From: Rhodospirillales bacterium
GTDB lineage: Bacteria > Pseudomonadota > Alphaproteobacteria > Rhodospirillales > Casp-alpha2
Direction: 5' to 3'
DNA: 64,000 bases
NCBI GenBank assembly: GCA_017640505.1
Contig: JAEPQO010000004.1
Span: 248,001 to 312,000, forward strand
Within the stretch, counting starts at the first letter, position 1. Each line of letters starts with the position of its first letter. Below, one piece after another: positions 34,233-44,032 of this stretch. Both the position numbers and the translations under genes were made by a program. The notes beneath the pieces are model-generated. The model did not search any database, had not been told where the DNA came from, and saw only the letters and a list, made by a program, of their open reading frames with translations.

Positions 34233-34805
34233 TCAGAATTCGTCTTCGACGACGCCGATCCGCATCTCCGGTTTTTTGCCGCCCCAGAAGCGTTCGTAGA
34301 ATGTATCCCAGACAACCGTCTTGTTGTCGAGGTCTTGGTAACTGAGGATTCCGTCGACGGTTTCCCCGTCGGTCGATAGCGGAAATCGGCATGTTGTCTG
34401 TGCACGCGGCGGTCCCGAACGGTGTTCGTGCTCGTAAATAAAGGCCGTCGGTACGCGCCGCCGGATCAGTTCCGGAAACTCGGTGCGTCCGCGTTCGATG
34501 ACGCCGGGCAACGGGCATTCGCTAAGCCGTTTACCTGACATTTCCAGACCTTTTACGTCGGTATGCTGCGTTCCCCAGAAGCGATAGAAGTAATCGTCAC
34601 TGTCGCCCAGAACGTCGACGACGGAAATACAGGGCACCCGGTCGAAGCCCAGGTCGTCGAGGTGGAAATCCTTCCCCAGCCGGGGCGCGAATTTACCGCG
34701 CCGCGCATGATCCCAGATGTCGAGGATGTCCTTTGCCGGCCCTTCGGCGACGGCACGTGCATCCTCAATCCTGAGAACGGGGGGATGGAAAAAGGGTCGA
34801 TTCAT
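34233..34805 (-). CDS. Stand-alone PAS_5 domain protein (paralogue 3)
   Basis: A 190-residue PAS_5 protein with a good consensus: ILDIWDHARRGKFAPR, DDLGFDRVPCISVVDVLGD, YRFWGTQHTDVKGLEMSGK and CRFPLSTDGETVDGIL. Single domain, no membrane segment. The WGTQHT run is shared with paralogue 8 (63097). The gene converges on the aldo/keto reductase and ends 15 bases from it. Confidence 0.85.
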   Translation of the reverse strand: MNRPFFHPPVLRIEDARAVAEGPAKDILDIWDHARRGKFAPRLGKDFHLDDLGFDRVPCISVVDVLGDSDDYFYRFWGTQHTDVKGLEMSGKRLSECPLPGVIERGRTEFPELIRRRVPTAFIYEHEHRSGPPRAQTTCRFPLSTDGETVDGILSYQDLDNKTVVWDTFYERFWGGKKPEMRIGVVEDEF

Positions 34806-35252
34806 TGCTCTTTAAGGTCACCGATACCGTTGATCCAAAGGCAGCCCGGAGTCTATCGGTCAAATGCGTTACGTGCTGCACACTGACCGCAAACATAGAG
34901 GCCGCAGCGCATGCCGAACATACGTAGTTTCCGGGTCGGGATCGGCCGCAAATGCACACTCACTGGGCGGCACAGCCGGTCAGGGACAACCATGGGTTCG
35001 TAATCCGCGTGTGCATGGGCGGCACCTCCGACGGGCCACCGCAAATCAAACCGATCAGATGGGCTACGCGCGCCGACGCGTGCTGACGCACGGTCGCACG
35101 GACCGATAGGTACGCCGGATAAACCATTAGTACATGTCCGTATTTCAAAAGTGGGTCGAATCTGCGTACATTGTTGGCAGAACGGGGGTCAACCCGACGA
35201 AATGCCGGCTCAATCACGCCGGCACGGGCGTAGATTTGGGTGGAGTCATCAA
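34806..35252. other. Gap without recognisable genes upstream of the chemoreceptor
   Basis: About 450 bases between a PAS_5 gene and a chemoreceptor gene. Short frames here have no ribosome sites or family features. A small inverted repeat (TGCCGG...CCGGCA, 35202-35223) lies ~30 bases before the receptor start. Nothing else is evident. Confidence 0.5.
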
Positions 35253-37271
35253 GTGGACAAGTTGAAGAAGATACCGCTGTCAAAGCAGATCAACGGGACG
35301 TCGTTCCTTTCGGTCGCGGGATTCATTGTCGTTGCCGCCGTTTTCCTCGGCGGCACGTTCTATCAGGGCACGGTGCTGGACGAAGCGCGACGGATCGCGC
35401 AGGCATTCCAGACGGTTCAGGAAGTCGAGAAAGACTTCCTGCAGGCCCGGCGCCGGGAAAAGGATTTTCTCCTCCGCCTGGATGAAAAATACATCGCCGA
35501 TCATGCACAGGATGTCGCCAGCGCCGCCAACAACCTGAGAAAGGTCATGGAACTGGTCCCGGAAGATCCGTTCGTCGCGGAGAATGCGGGCGCGGTGCTG
35601 GACGGGCTGCAGGCCTACGACAATACGTTCAAGCAGGCGGCGCAGGGTCTGGTCGAGGTCGGCCTCGACGAGGAAAGCGGGCTCCGCGGCTCGCTGCGCG
35701 CGGCGGTCCAGGATGCTGAATTCTTCCTGGGCATGATCGGGTCCGACGACCTGCAGATCAAGATGCTGATGATGCGGCGCCACGAGAAGGACTTCCTGCT
35801 CCGGCTCGATCCGAAATACGTCAAGTCGGTCGATGCGCGCGTCACCGAATACCTCAAGATTCTCGAGAAATCCTCGATGAGCCCCGACGTGCAAAAGGAC
35901 CTCGCGAATAAGATCAACAAGTATGCCGGCGATTTCCACAAACTCGCCGAGGTGAAGCTCGCGGTCGAGGCCGAGGTCGCACAGCTGAGCACGATCTTCG
36001 CGCAAGCCGCCGAACCGATGCAGAAGATCGCCGACCGTTTCGCGGAGATCGTGGTTTCCAAGGAACGTGAGGCCGACCGGACCGTGACGATCATCCAGGT
36101 GCTGCTGATCGCCGTTATCGTAGCAGTCGCGGTCGTCGTCGGCCTGCTGAGCCGCGTGATCGCCCAGGGGATCGTGACGCCGCTTTCCGCCGTCACGACC
36201 ACCATGACCAGCATGGCGAACGGCGAAAAAGGCCTCGAGATACCGGCCACCGAGTACGAAAACGAGATCGGCGAAATGGCCAAGGCGCTGGGCACCTTCA
36301 AGGATGCGATGGAAGAGGCCGAACGTCTCGCGGAAGTCGAGAAGAAGTCCGCGCTCGAACGCGCCGAAGCCGAGAAGAGGGAAGCGCAGGAACGCGAACA
36401 GGCGAGCCAGGAACAGGCGGAACGCGCCGCGCGCCTGCGCGAACTGACGTCCGAGTTCGAAGAACAGGTCCGCTCGATCATGGGCAACGTCAACACGGCT
36501 GTCGGTAAGATGGGCAGCATGTCCGGCGACATGACGTCCGTGGCCGAACAGGTTCAGGGTCAGTCCACCTCCGTGTCCTCCGCCGCCACGGAAGCGGCTG
36601 CCAACGTGGAGACCGTTGCCGCGGCGACGGAAGAGCTGAATGCCTCGATCGGCGAGATCGGCACACAGATGACGAACTCCACGAAGATCGCACAGGAAGC
36701 CGTGGCACAGGCGGAGCAAACCGGTGAAGCCATGGCGTCACTGGAGGCAACGGCAAACAAGGTCGGCGAGATCGTGTCCCTCATCACCGACATTGCCGAG
36801 CAGACCAACCTGCTGGCGCTGAACGCGACGATCGAGGCCGCCCGTGCCGGCGAAGCGGGCAAGGGCTTCGCCGTTGTCGCATCCGAAGTGGGCTCGCTGG
36901 CGAACCAGACGACCAAGTCGGCCGAGGAAATCGCCAAGCAGATTCAGTCGGTGCAGACGGCAACCACGGAAGCCGCATCGTCGATCTCCAAGATCCGCGA
37001 GATCATCGGTCAGATCAGCGAAGTTTCCAATGCCGTCGCCGCCGCGGTCGAGGAACAGTCCGCGGCAACGCAGGAAATCGCCCGGAACGTCGAACAGGCA
37101 TCCGCCGGGACGTCCAGCGTGACCCAGAGCATCGAGGAGGTCTCGTCCGCGGCGACGCGGATGACCAGCAGTGCATCCGAGGTCAATGACGTGGCGAACG
37201 ATGTCGGACGCCAATCCGCCGAGATGACGACATGTGTCGATAACTTCCTGAAAGGGGTTCGCGCGGTCTAA
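35253..37271 (+). CDS. Methyl-accepting chemotaxis protein with HBM sensor domain
   Basis: A 672-residue receptor starting at GTG 35253 (GGTGGAG upstream). TM1 lies at about residues 15-37 and TM2 at about 275-297 ([19 protein letters not shown]). The periplasmic part is a helical bimodular (HBM) domain with the repeated [15 protein letters not shown] and [15 protein letters not shown] helices, which bind organic acids in relatives such as McpS. After TM2 come HAMP (residues ~298-350) and the signalling hairpin with the tip [20 protein letters not shown]. No CheW-binding genes are nearby, so it is an orphan receptor. Confidence 0.93.
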   Translation: MDKLKKIPLSKQINGTSFLSVAGFIVVAAVFLGGTFYQGTVLDEARRIAQAFQTVQEVEKDFLQARRREKDFLLRLDEKYIADHAQDVASAANNLRKVMELVPEDPFVAENAGAVLDGLQAYDNTFKQAAQGLVEVGLDEESGLRGSLRAAVQDAEFFLGMIGSDDLQIKMLMMRRHEKDFLLRLDPKYVKSVDARVTEYLKILEKSSMSPDVQKDLANKINKYAGDFHKLAEVKLAVEAEVAQLSTIFAQAAEPMQKIADRFAEIVVSKEREADRTVTIIQVLLIAVIVAVAVVVGLLSRVIAQGIVTPLSAVTTTMTSMANGEKGLEIPATEYENEIGEMAKALGTFKDAMEEAERLAEVEKKSALERAEAEKREAQEREQASQEQAERAARLRELTSEFEEQVRSIMGNVNTAVGKMGSMSGDMTSVAEQVQGQSTSVSSAATEAAANVETVAAATEELNASIGEIGTQMTNSTKIAQEAVAQAEQTGEAMASLEATANKVGEIVSLITDIAEQTNLLALNATIEAARAGEAGKGFAVVASEVGSLANQTTKSAEEIAKQIQSVQTATTEAASSISKIREIIGQISEVSNAVAAAVEEQSAATQEIARNVEQASAGTSSVTQSIEEVSSAATRMTSSASEVNDVANDVGRQSAEMTTCVDNFLKGVRAV

Positions 37272-37299
37272 GACGCGGCCGACATCCATACTGAACAGC

Positions 37300-37321
37300 C
37301 GGCTGTCCGCTTGGGCAGCCG
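37300..37321. terminator. Putative terminator between convergent genes
   Basis: A 9-base stem (CGGCTGTCC with GGGCAGCCG, one G-U) and a GCTT loop, followed by ACTTTGTTCTG. It sits 28 bases after the chemoreceptor stop and 16 bases before the end of the convergent dehydrogenase gene. The T tract is weak, so it may work in both directions. Confidence 0.5.
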
Positions 37322-37337
37322 ACTTTGTTCTGCGTCC

Positions 37338-38462
37338 TCAGAACTTGATGATCTGGCGCACCGTTTCGCCGTGCTCGAGCTTGTCGAAGGCTTCGTTGAT
37401 GTCTTCGAGATCGATGTCACCCTTGATCAGCTGGTCGACCGGCAGCTTGCCGTCCTGGAACATCCGGATGAAATTCGGAATGTCGCGTTTCGGCACGCAA
37501 CTGCCGAGAAAGCTGCCCTTGATCGTGCGCTCCTCGGAAACCAGCTGCACGTGGCTGACGGAAAAATTCTTCGACGGATGCGAAAGGCCGCTCGACGTCG
37601 TCGTGCCGCCACGCCCGGTGACCGCGTAGGCGAGTTCCATCGCCTCGACCTCGCCAACGGCTTCGAACACGTACTCCAGCCCGCCGCCGGTGGCGTCCTT
37701 GATTTTTGAAACGATATCCGGGTCGTTCGGATCGAACACCAGGTCCGCGCCGAGCTGCTTGGCGCCGTCGCGCTTGTACTGCACGGGATCGATGCCGACG
37801 ATCTGCCGGGCCCCGGATGCCTTGGCGCCGAGCATCGCCGACAGGCCGACACCGCCGAGCCCGACCACGCCGACGGACGCGCCCATCGGCACCTTGGCCG
37901 TGTTGACGACGGCGCCGACGCCGGTGATGACCGCGCAGGAAAAGACCGCCGCCACATCCAGCGGAATTTCCTTGGGCAGCTTGACGACCGAGCGGTGATC
38001 GGCGGTGACGTACTCGGCGAAGCAGCTGACGCCCGCATAGTGATTGATCTCGGAGCCGTTCATGGAGATGCGCTTGTTGCCCGACAGCAACCGCCCCGCG
38101 GCATTGGCCGCGTTGCCCTGCTCGCAGTTGGACGGTTTGCCCTGGCGACACTGGATACATTCGCCGCAGTTGGGCATGAAGATGAAGGCGACGTGATCGC
38201 CGACCGCGACGTCGTTGACCAGCTTGCCGACTTCCTGCACGACACCGGCACCTTCATGGCCGATGACCACCGGCACGGGCCGCGCCCGGTTGCCGTTGAC
38301 CACGGAAAGATCGGAATGACAGACGCCGGCGGCGGCGATCTTGACCAGGATCTCGGTATCGCCCGGCCCTTCCAGATCGACCTCTTCGACCTTCACGGCC
38401 CGGCTCTCCGCGTAAGGCGTCGGCAGGCCCTGCTCATAAACAACGGCGGCTTTCATTTTCAT
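37338..38462 (-). CDS. Zinc-dependent alcohol dehydrogenase (MDR family)
   Basis: A 374-residue medium-chain dehydrogenase. Catalytic zinc ligands are Cys in GVCHSDLSV, His in GHEGAGVV and a later Cys; structural zinc is bound by the cluster PNCGECIQCRQGKPSNCEQG. NAD(P)-binding GLGGVGLSAM is intact, and the Asp in VGIDPVQYKRD suggests NAD. It resembles class III-like or aryl-alcohol dehydrogenases (residue VCHSDLSVVNG). Physiological substrate unknown. Confidence 0.9.
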   Translation of the reverse strand: MKMKAAVVYEQGLPTPYAESRAVKVEEVDLEGPGDTEILVKIAAAGVCHSDLSVVNGNRARPVPVVIGHEGAGVVQEVGKLVNDVAVGDHVAFIFMPNCGECIQCRQGKPSNCEQGNAANAAGRLLSGNKRISMNGSEINHYAGVSCFAEYVTADHRSVVKLPKEIPLDVAAVFSCAVITGVGAVVNTAKVPMGASVGVVGLGGVGLSAMLGAKASGARQIVGIDPVQYKRDGAKQLGADLVFDPNDPDIVSKIKDATGGGLEYVFEAVGEVEAMELAYAVTGRGGTTTSSGLSHPSKNFSVSHVQLVSEERTIKGSFLGSCVPKRDIPNFIRMFQDGKLPVDQLIKGDIDLEDINEAFDKLEHGETVRQIIKF

Positions 38463-38589
38463 GGCAATCTCTCCCCGTGAACTCCTGGCGCATTATGGGC
38501 AGACGTGATTGGCACCGCAACCCGTACTAACAATGAGACTTTTAGGCTCTGTAATGAGACTTAATGACTCGTTCGTTGCGCGCCGGACA

Positions 38590-39426
38590 TCAGACCGGCA
38601 CATCCCCTTCCAGGCACATGCGGTGCATGATGCGCCCCTCCGTGTGATCGTAGTCGGTGTGCGCCACGTGCAGCAGCGCCCGGTTGTCCCAGATCACGAG
38701 GTCGCCCGGACGCCACTTGTGACGATAAACCACATCCGGTGTCAGCACCCGGTCCAGCAGGGCGTTGACGAAGGACCGGCTCGCGTCCGGTTCCCAGCCG
38801 TCGAACCGCGCGAGTTTGCCGGGGTGAACATAGATCGCTTTCTTGCCGGTTTCCGGATGCGTGCGGATGAACGGATGGACTTGCGCCGCGCCGAATTCGG
38901 CACGCGCGGCATCGTCCACGTAACCCACGTCCTGCTCGATGGAGTTGACCGTTTTCATCGTCGCCAGTTCCGCCTGTTCGGCGGCGTCGAGCTTGGCATA
39001 AGCGGCCTGCATGTTGGCGAACCCGGTATCGCCGCCCCTGGCCGGCAGCTTGACGGCGTACAGCACCGTCATCTTGGGCGGGCGCGGATGGTTGGTATGA
39101 TCGGTGTGCCAGTCGCGCGAACCGATCGGCATCACCTTGCCGTCATCGCGGGTCGTATTGGCGACGCGGCTGTCGAGCACGGCGATCTCCGGATGCTCCG
39201 GCATCAGGAGCTTGGACAGATGCTGACGCATCGGATCGCCGAAGATCTTCATGCTCTCGACGTATCGGTCCGGGTCCAATTCCTGGTCGCGGATGACCAT
39301 CACGAGGCGGTCGCGGAGCGCGTCGCGCATGGCCGCGGCATCGGCTTCCGGCACCGGGCGCGAAAGGTCGACCCCTGTCGCTTCCACGCCGAACCCGCCG
39401 GACAGCGGTGTCAGGTTCAATGTCAT
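38590..39426 (-). CDS. TauD/TfdA-family 2-oxoglutarate dioxygenase
   Basis: A 278-residue Fe(II)/2-oxoglutarate dioxygenase. DWHTDHTNHPRPPKM provides His and Asp, GRIMHRMCLEGDVPV the distal His and the Arg. The N-terminal LTPLSGGFGVEATGVDLS and VNALLDRVLTPDVVYRHKW fit TauD relatives (taurine or 2,4-D-type oxygenases). It is followed on the other strand by a Gfo/Idh gene. Substrate not predictable; alkyl or aryl ethers and sulfonates are usual. Confidence 0.85.
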   Translation of the reverse strand: MTLNLTPLSGGFGVEATGVDLSRPVPEADAAAMRDALRDRLVMVIRDQELDPDRYVESMKIFGDPMRQHLSKLLMPEHPEIAVLDSRVANTTRDDGKVMPIGSRDWHTDHTNHPRPPKMTVLYAVKLPARGGDTGFANMQAAYAKLDAAEQAELATMKTVNSIEQDVGYVDDAARAEFGAAQVHPFIRTHPETGKKAIYVHPGKLARFDGWEPDASRSFVNALLDRVLTPDVVYRHKWRPGDLVIWDNRALLHVAHTDYDHTEGRIMHRMCLEGDVPV

Positions 39427-39575
39427 TGTTGATGCTTCCCTTTATATGTTTGTTCCCGAAAGTCTAGGGCGTCCGGACGAAAGCGAAAAGCCCCGCCGGA
39501 CCCGGCTTGCCCGGCGCGCCGATATGCGCATGATGTCAGACACTACAACTGCACCAAAAACAGGCGACATTGCAC

Positions 39576-40526
39576 ATGACTTATCGCGTCGGGATCATCG
39601 GTCTTGGGATCATGGGCCAGCGCATGCTGGGCAACATGGAGCAACACGATGCTTTTGATGTTGTTTCCGTTTTCGACCCGGCCCGGCACGTTGACGGCCA
39701 GCCCTATGCCGAAAGCGCCGCCGCGCTGATCAATGATCCCGATGTCGACCTCGTCTACATCGCGTGCCCGCCCGATTTCCATGCCGAGTACGCGATCGCC
39801 ACGGCCGAGGCAGACAAACCGGTGTTCTGCGAAAAACCGCTCGGCGTCGATCTCGAGCAATCACGTGCGCTGGTCGGCACCATCGAGGGGGCCGGCGTCC
39901 CGAACGCGGTCAATTTCTCGTTCGCTTCCAGTCCGAGCCGGATGTTTCTGAAACGCATGCTCGCCGACGGCGCGTTCGGGGGCATCGAAGCCATCGACAT
40001 CCGGCTGCACTTCGCGAGCTGGCCGCGCGGCTGGCAGGAGGCCGCATCGTGGCTTGCCGAACGCAAACAGGGCGGCTATGTGCGCGAGGTCCTGTCACAT
40101 TTCATCTATCTGACGGAAAGCGTGTTCGGCCCGGCGACGCTTGAGAAATCCATCGTCCGCTATCCGGACGGCCCGGAAGGCGAAGCCGCGGAAAGTCACG
40201 TCTTCGCCGATCTTAGTGTCGGCGGCGTGCCGCTGTCGGTCGCCGGCGGCGTCGGCGGCACGGGGCCGGACCGGATCGAGTTCACGGTCTGGGGCAGCGA
40301 CAGGTCCTGCCGTCTCGACGACTGGTATACGGTCAACGTTTCGGACGGTGACGCATGGCACCCGGACATGACCGACATCCCCGATCCGCGCCAGACGGGC
40401 CGCGTCCGGCAACTGGACAGCCTTGCCGCGTTCATGGCCGGCGAGGCGCACGAACTGCCCAACTTCCGTGCCGCCCTCTCGGTTCAGGAGATCATCGAGG
40501 GCATCCTCGCGCACGGGCTGGAATAA
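39576..40526 (+). CDS. Gfo/Idh/MocA-family oxidoreductase
   Basis: A 316-residue dehydrogenase with the NAD-binding start YRVGIIGLGIMGQRM and the catalytic-domain motif FCEKPLGVDLEQ. The start is the ATG at 39576, two codons after an in-frame TTG. The central beta-sheet domain ends near residue 300. It oxidises or epimerises a sugar-like substrate. It converges on the LysR gene with 13 bases between stops. Confidence 0.85.
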   Translation: MTYRVGIIGLGIMGQRMLGNMEQHDAFDVVSVFDPARHVDGQPYAESAAALINDPDVDLVYIACPPDFHAEYAIATAEADKPVFCEKPLGVDLEQSRALVGTIEGAGVPNAVNFSFASSPSRMFLKRMLADGAFGGIEAIDIRLHFASWPRGWQEAASWLAERKQGGYVREVLSHFIYLTESVFGPATLEKSIVRYPDGPEGEAAESHVFADLSVGGVPLSVAGGVGGTGPDRIEFTVWGSDRSCRLDDWYTVNVSDGDAWHPDMTDIPDPRQTGRVRQLDSLAAFMAGEAHELPNFRAALSVQEIIEGILAHGLE

Positions 40527-40539
40527 ACGCCGGGCCCAA

Positions 40540-41463
40540 TCAAGCCTTGGCCGCCAGCACCGCCGCCAAACGGCGGGTATCCTCGGCCGCTTCTTCCAAA
40601 AGCCAGTTCCGGAACGTCTCGATCTTCGGCAGCTTTGCCGTCGCCTTCGGACAAACGATCCAATAGCCGTATGAAACATCGAGCGCGATATCGAACGGCT
40701 TGACGAGGCGGCCGTTGATCAGATCGGTGATCGCCAGGCCGGTCCGCGCCAGCGCAATCCCCTGCCCGTCGACCGCCGCATCGATGATCATGCTGGCCTG
40801 ATTGAGCACCGGCCCGCGCGAAAGATCCGCATCCGTCACCCCCGCGGCGTCCAGCCACTTCTGCCAGTCGTTCCGGTCATCCAGATGCAGCAGCGTATGG
40901 TTGGCGAGATCGGCCGGTGACTGGATCGCGTCCGGCCCGGTCATCAGCTTGGGACTGCACACCGGGAAAAGCTGCTCGGAACAAAGCTGCCTCATGTCCA
41001 TTCCGGACCACGACCCGTCACCGTGCCGAACGGCCATGTCGACATCCTCGCGCGCGAAATCGATGTGCTGCAGCGAGGCACTGATCCGCAGATCGATTTC
41101 CGGATGCTGAAGGGCAAACCGGCCCAGCCGGTGCACCAGCCACTTGGCGGCGAAATTGGGTGAGGTCGTGACCGTCAGCACGCCCGCATTCTGCCGCTGC
41201 AGCATCCGGTCGGTGCCGACCGCGATCCGGTCAAAAGCATCGCGCAGCACCACAAGGTAATCGCGTCCGGCGTCGGTCAGCACCAGGCGCTGCGGTTCGC
41301 GGTTGAACAGTTTCATCCGCAGGTCCGCTTCCAGTGCCTTCACCTGATGACTGACCGCGCCCTGTGTCACGTTCAGTTCGTCGGCGGCGCGGGTGAAGCT
41401 CTCATGGCGTGCCGCCGCCTCGAAGGCCTTGAGTGCATTCAGCGGCGGCAAGCGGCGGCTCAT
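40540..41463 (-). CDS. LysR-family regulator, GcvA-like
   Basis: A 307-residue LysR regulator. The start is at 41463, giving SRRLPPLNALKAFEAAARHE, the classical N-terminus of the GcvA group, with helix-turn-helix FTRAADELNVTQGAVSHQVK. The rest is the PBP2-type effector domain (SPNFAAKWLVHRLGRFALQHP). GcvA-like regulators often control glycine-cleavage or amino-acid genes or a divergent target; here the divergent neighbour is a DUF1127 gene. Confidence 0.88.
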   Translation of the reverse strand: MSRRLPPLNALKAFEAAARHESFTRAADELNVTQGAVSHQVKALEADLRMKLFNREPQRLVLTDAGRDYLVVLRDAFDRIAVGTDRMLQRQNAGVLTVTTSPNFAAKWLVHRLGRFALQHPEIDLRISASLQHIDFAREDVDMAVRHGDGSWSGMDMRQLCSEQLFPVCSPKLMTGPDAIQSPADLANHTLLHLDDRNDWQKWLDAAGVTDADLSRGPVLNQASMIIDAAVDGQGIALARTGLAITDLINGRLVKPFDIALDVSYGYWIVCPKATAKLPKIETFRNWLLEEAAEDTRRLAAVLAAKA

Positions 41464-41499
41464 CCAACATACCCCTAATTTTTCTAATACTAGTCCGAG

Positions 41500-41511
41500 A
41501 AAGCATGCTTT
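41500..41511. promoter_or_regulatory. 12-base palindrome in the LysR/DUF1127 divergent region
   Basis: AAAGCATGCTTT is a perfect palindrome 37 bases upstream of the LysR start and 78 bases upstream of the DUF1127 start. It is a plausible binding site for the LysR protein or another regulator; no consensus proves it. Confidence 0.4.
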
Positions 41512-41588
41512 GCTCGCAGGCCATACTCGCAATATTACAGCGGCACTTGGAAAGAATGAACACAAAACATCTGAGAGGAGACTGAATA

Positions 41589-41813
41589 ATGTTCATCCAT
41601 AATGCAACCCCGGGCGGTGCCGTACAAATCACCGAGGCAACGCCGAATGTACGTCGGACGGCATGGTCGCGCGTTCTGCAACAGGCTCTCTACTGGGTCG
41701 ATCGCCACCGCCAGCGCCGGGCGCTGGCCGGGCTGGATGCGCACTTGCTCGACGATATTGGCGTCAGCGAGAAAGACGCTGCAATCGAGGCCGCCAAACC
41801 GTTCTGGCGCTGA
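41589..41813 (+). CDS. DUF1127 small protein
   Basis: A 74-residue protein with the DUF1127 core in its second half: RHRQRRALAGLDAHLLDDIGVSEKDAAIEAAKPFW, read as RALAGLDAHLLDDIGVS at the centre. GAGAGGAG precedes the ATG. DUF1127 proteins are small Arg-rich regulators in alphaproteobacteria that influence phosphate, carbon or RNA metabolism. It is divergent from the GcvA-like gene. Confidence 0.9.
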   Translation: MFIHNATPGGAVQITEATPNVRRTAWSRVLQQALYWVDRHRQRRALAGLDAHLLDDIGVSEKDAAIEAAKPFWR

Positions 41814-41868
41814 ACCGCCGCCAGCTTTTCGCAATGGCTTTTCCGGGCGCGCCGTATATGGTGCGACC

Positions 41869-42756
41869 ATGGTCACCTCGACAGACATCGACGCCCGGGC
41901 GCACCGGCGCGGCTTCGCGCTAACGCTCTTCGGCGTGCTTGTGCTGACGCCCGATACGCTGATGATCCGCCTGATCGACATCGATCCCTGGACGATGAAT
42001 TTCTGGCGCGGCGCGATGATGGCCGCGACCCTCATTCTCGCCTATGCCGGGGTACGCCGCGGCGCCTTGTTCGCCGACATCAGAGGCCTCGGCATCGCCG
42101 GGCTGGCGGTTGCCGTGATCTATGCGCTGAACGCCATCAGCTTCGTGTTCGCTGTCGAGCATACTCGCGTCGCCAATGTCCTGATCATCCTCGCGGCCAC
42201 GCCGCTCATCTCGGCGCTGCTGTCCGTCATCGTTCTCAAGGAACGGGTCGCCGGACCGACCTGGGCGGCGATTGCCGCAGGGATGACCGGCGTCATTATC
42301 GTCGTCGGCGACGGCTTTCGTGCCGGCACGTCGCTCGGCGACATATTTGCGTTCGTCACCGCGACTGCGCTGGCGGTAACGTTTATCATCATCCGCCACA
42401 ACAGACACGTGAACATGATCCCGGCGGCAGCGCTCGGCGCGCTGCTGTCGGCCGTGCTCGTATCGCCGCTCGCGGACCCGATGTCGGTGCCTGCGGAAAG
42501 CTGGGGCCTGCTGCTGGTGCTCGGCTTCGTCGTCATGCCGGTGTCGTTCGGCCTGATCACGCTCGGCCCCCGCACGCTGCCCGCGCCCGAAGTGGCGCTG
42601 CTGATGCTGCTTGAAACGGTGCTCGGCCCCCTATGGGTCTGGCTGGTGATCGACGAAGCGCCGAGCGAAACCACGTTCATCGGCGGGGTCGTCGTCATCG
42701 GCGCCGTGGCGATGCAATCGGCCTGGCGGCTCAGGCGAACGGCGAAACCGGCGTGA
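41869..42756 (+). CDS. EamA-family (DMT) transporter
   Basis: A 295-residue protein with ten hydrophobic segments forming two EamA repeats, e.g. FVFAVEHTRVANVLIILAATPLISALL in the first and GFVVMPVSFGLITLGPRTLPAPEVALLML in the second. ATG 41869 is chosen as it starts just before the cytosolic lead MVTSTDIDARAHRRG. It exports a metabolite across the inner membrane. Its TGA overlaps the GTG of the next gene (GTGA), indicating translational coupling to the BaiN-type flavoprotein. Confidence 0.88.
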   Translation: MVTSTDIDARAHRRGFALTLFGVLVLTPDTLMIRLIDIDPWTMNFWRGAMMAATLILAYAGVRRGALFADIRGLGIAGLAVAVIYALNAISFVFAVEHTRVANVLIILAATPLISALLSVIVLKERVAGPTWAAIAAGMTGVIIVVGDGFRAGTSLGDIFAFVTATALAVTFIIIRHNRHVNMIPAAALGALLSAVLVSPLADPMSVPAESWGLLLVLGFVVMPVSFGLITLGPRTLPAPEVALLMLLETVLGPLWVWLVIDEAPSETTFIGGVVVIGAVAMQSAWRLRRTAKPA

Positions 42757-43928
42757 AGACGTACGACGTAATCGTGCTGGGCGCCGGTGCCGCCGGGTTG
42801 ATGTGCGCGATAACCGCGGGCGGGCGCGGTCGGTCGGTTCTGTTGCTCGACCATGCCGAAGCGCCGGGCAAGAAAATCCTGATTTCCGGCGGCGGGCGCT
42901 GCAACTTCACCAACCTGCACTGCGAACCGGAGAACTTCCTCTCCGCCAACACACATTTCTGCAAGTCGGCGCTGGCGCGTTACACCCAGCACGACTTCAT
43001 CGCGCTCGTCGACAAGTACCGCATCCCCTGGCACGAAAAGACCCTCGGGCAACTGTTCTGCGACACGTCCGCAAGCGATATCGTTTCCATGCTGAGAGCG
43101 GAATGCGACGTGGCGGGCGTCAGCCTCCGTCTTTCGCACACGGTCACAGAGATTTCGAAAAGCGACCGCTTCCGCATCGAGACGAACAAGGGGGCGTTCG
43201 AGGCGGAAAGCGTCGTTCTCGCGACGGGCGGGCTGTCGATCCCGAAGATGGGCGCGACCGGGTTTACCCACGATTGGGCGAAGCGCTTTGGGCTCTCGCT
43301 TTGCGGCGTCAGGCCGGGCCTTGTGCCGTTCACGCTCGCGGGCGCGGACCGGGAGATGGCGGCGTCACTCAGCGGCGTTTCTGCCGAGTGCATCGCCAGC
43401 ACGGGCAAGACATCGTTCCGCGAAGCGCTGCTGTTCACCCACAAGGGGTTCTCCGGTCCAGCGGTGCTGCAAATCTCGTCCTACTGGAAACCCGGCACGC
43501 CGGTCATGTTCGACCTGGCACCGGATCGCGATGTCGCTGCCGAATTGCTGGCCGCCAAGCATGACCACCCGGCGCAGGACATCAACACCGTCCTCGGCCG
43601 CATCCTGCCGGCGCGCATGGCGCAGATGGTCACGGCGCGGGCCGGAATCGCGGGCCGTATCGGCGAGACCGCCGACAGGACGCTCGGTACCCTGGCGGAA
43701 ACGGTGCAGCGTTTCACCTTCACCCCCGCCGGCACCGAGGGATACGCGAAAGCCGAAGTCACCGCCGGCGGCGTCGACACGGCACACCTTTCGTCCAAGA
43801 CCATGGAAGTGAAAACCGTGCCCGGGCTCTTCATCATCGGCGAAGCGGTCGACGTCACCGGCTGGCTCGGCGGGTACAATTTCCAGTGGGCCTGGTCGAG
43901 CGGCCACGCCGCGGGCCTCGCGGCCTGA
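42753..43928 (+). CDS. NAD(P)/FAD-dependent oxidoreductase, BaiN/HI0933 type
   Basis: A 391-residue flavoprotein starting at GTG 42753. It has the FAD loop VIVLGAGAAGLMCAITAG, the family motif GKKILISGGGRCNFTN and the C-terminal FIIGEAVDVTGWLGGYNFQW, the signature of BaiN/HI0933-like enzymes. The family includes putative steroid or fatty-acid reductases and RdsA-like desaturases; substrate is unknown. It is translationally coupled to the upstream EamA transporter. Confidence 0.9.
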   Translation: MKTYDVIVLGAGAAGLMCAITAGGRGRSVLLLDHAEAPGKKILISGGGRCNFTNLHCEPENFLSANTHFCKSALARYTQHDFIALVDKYRIPWHEKTLGQLFCDTSASDIVSMLRAECDVAGVSLRLSHTVTEISKSDRFRIETNKGAFEAESVVLATGGLSIPKMGATGFTHDWAKRFGLSLCGVRPGLVPFTLAGADREMAASLSGVSAECIASTGKTSFREALLFTHKGFSGPAVLQISSYWKPGTPVMFDLAPDRDVAAELLAAKHDHPAQDINTVLGRILPARMAQMVTARAGIAGRIGETADRTLGTLAETVQRFTFTPAGTEGYAKAEVTAGGVDTAHLSSKTMEVKTVPGLFIIGEAVDVTGWLGGYNFQWAWSSGHAAGLAA

Positions 43929-44032
43929 GCGTTTCCTTTTTCAAGAAACCTTCACCCGGACGACATCAGGTTGAGACTTGATCGGCGGAGCCTGTTTGCT
44001 TCACGCTATTTCATGCGCCATGGAGGAACCAG

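Noticed and set aside
34860-35109. Small frames upstream of the chemoreceptor
   Set aside because: No ribosome sites, no family features and several overlapping frames on both strands; treated as a non-coding gap.
35280-36719. Minus-strand open frame of 479 codons
   Set aside because: Antisense to the chemoreceptor; low-complexity His/Arg-rich translation with no domain.
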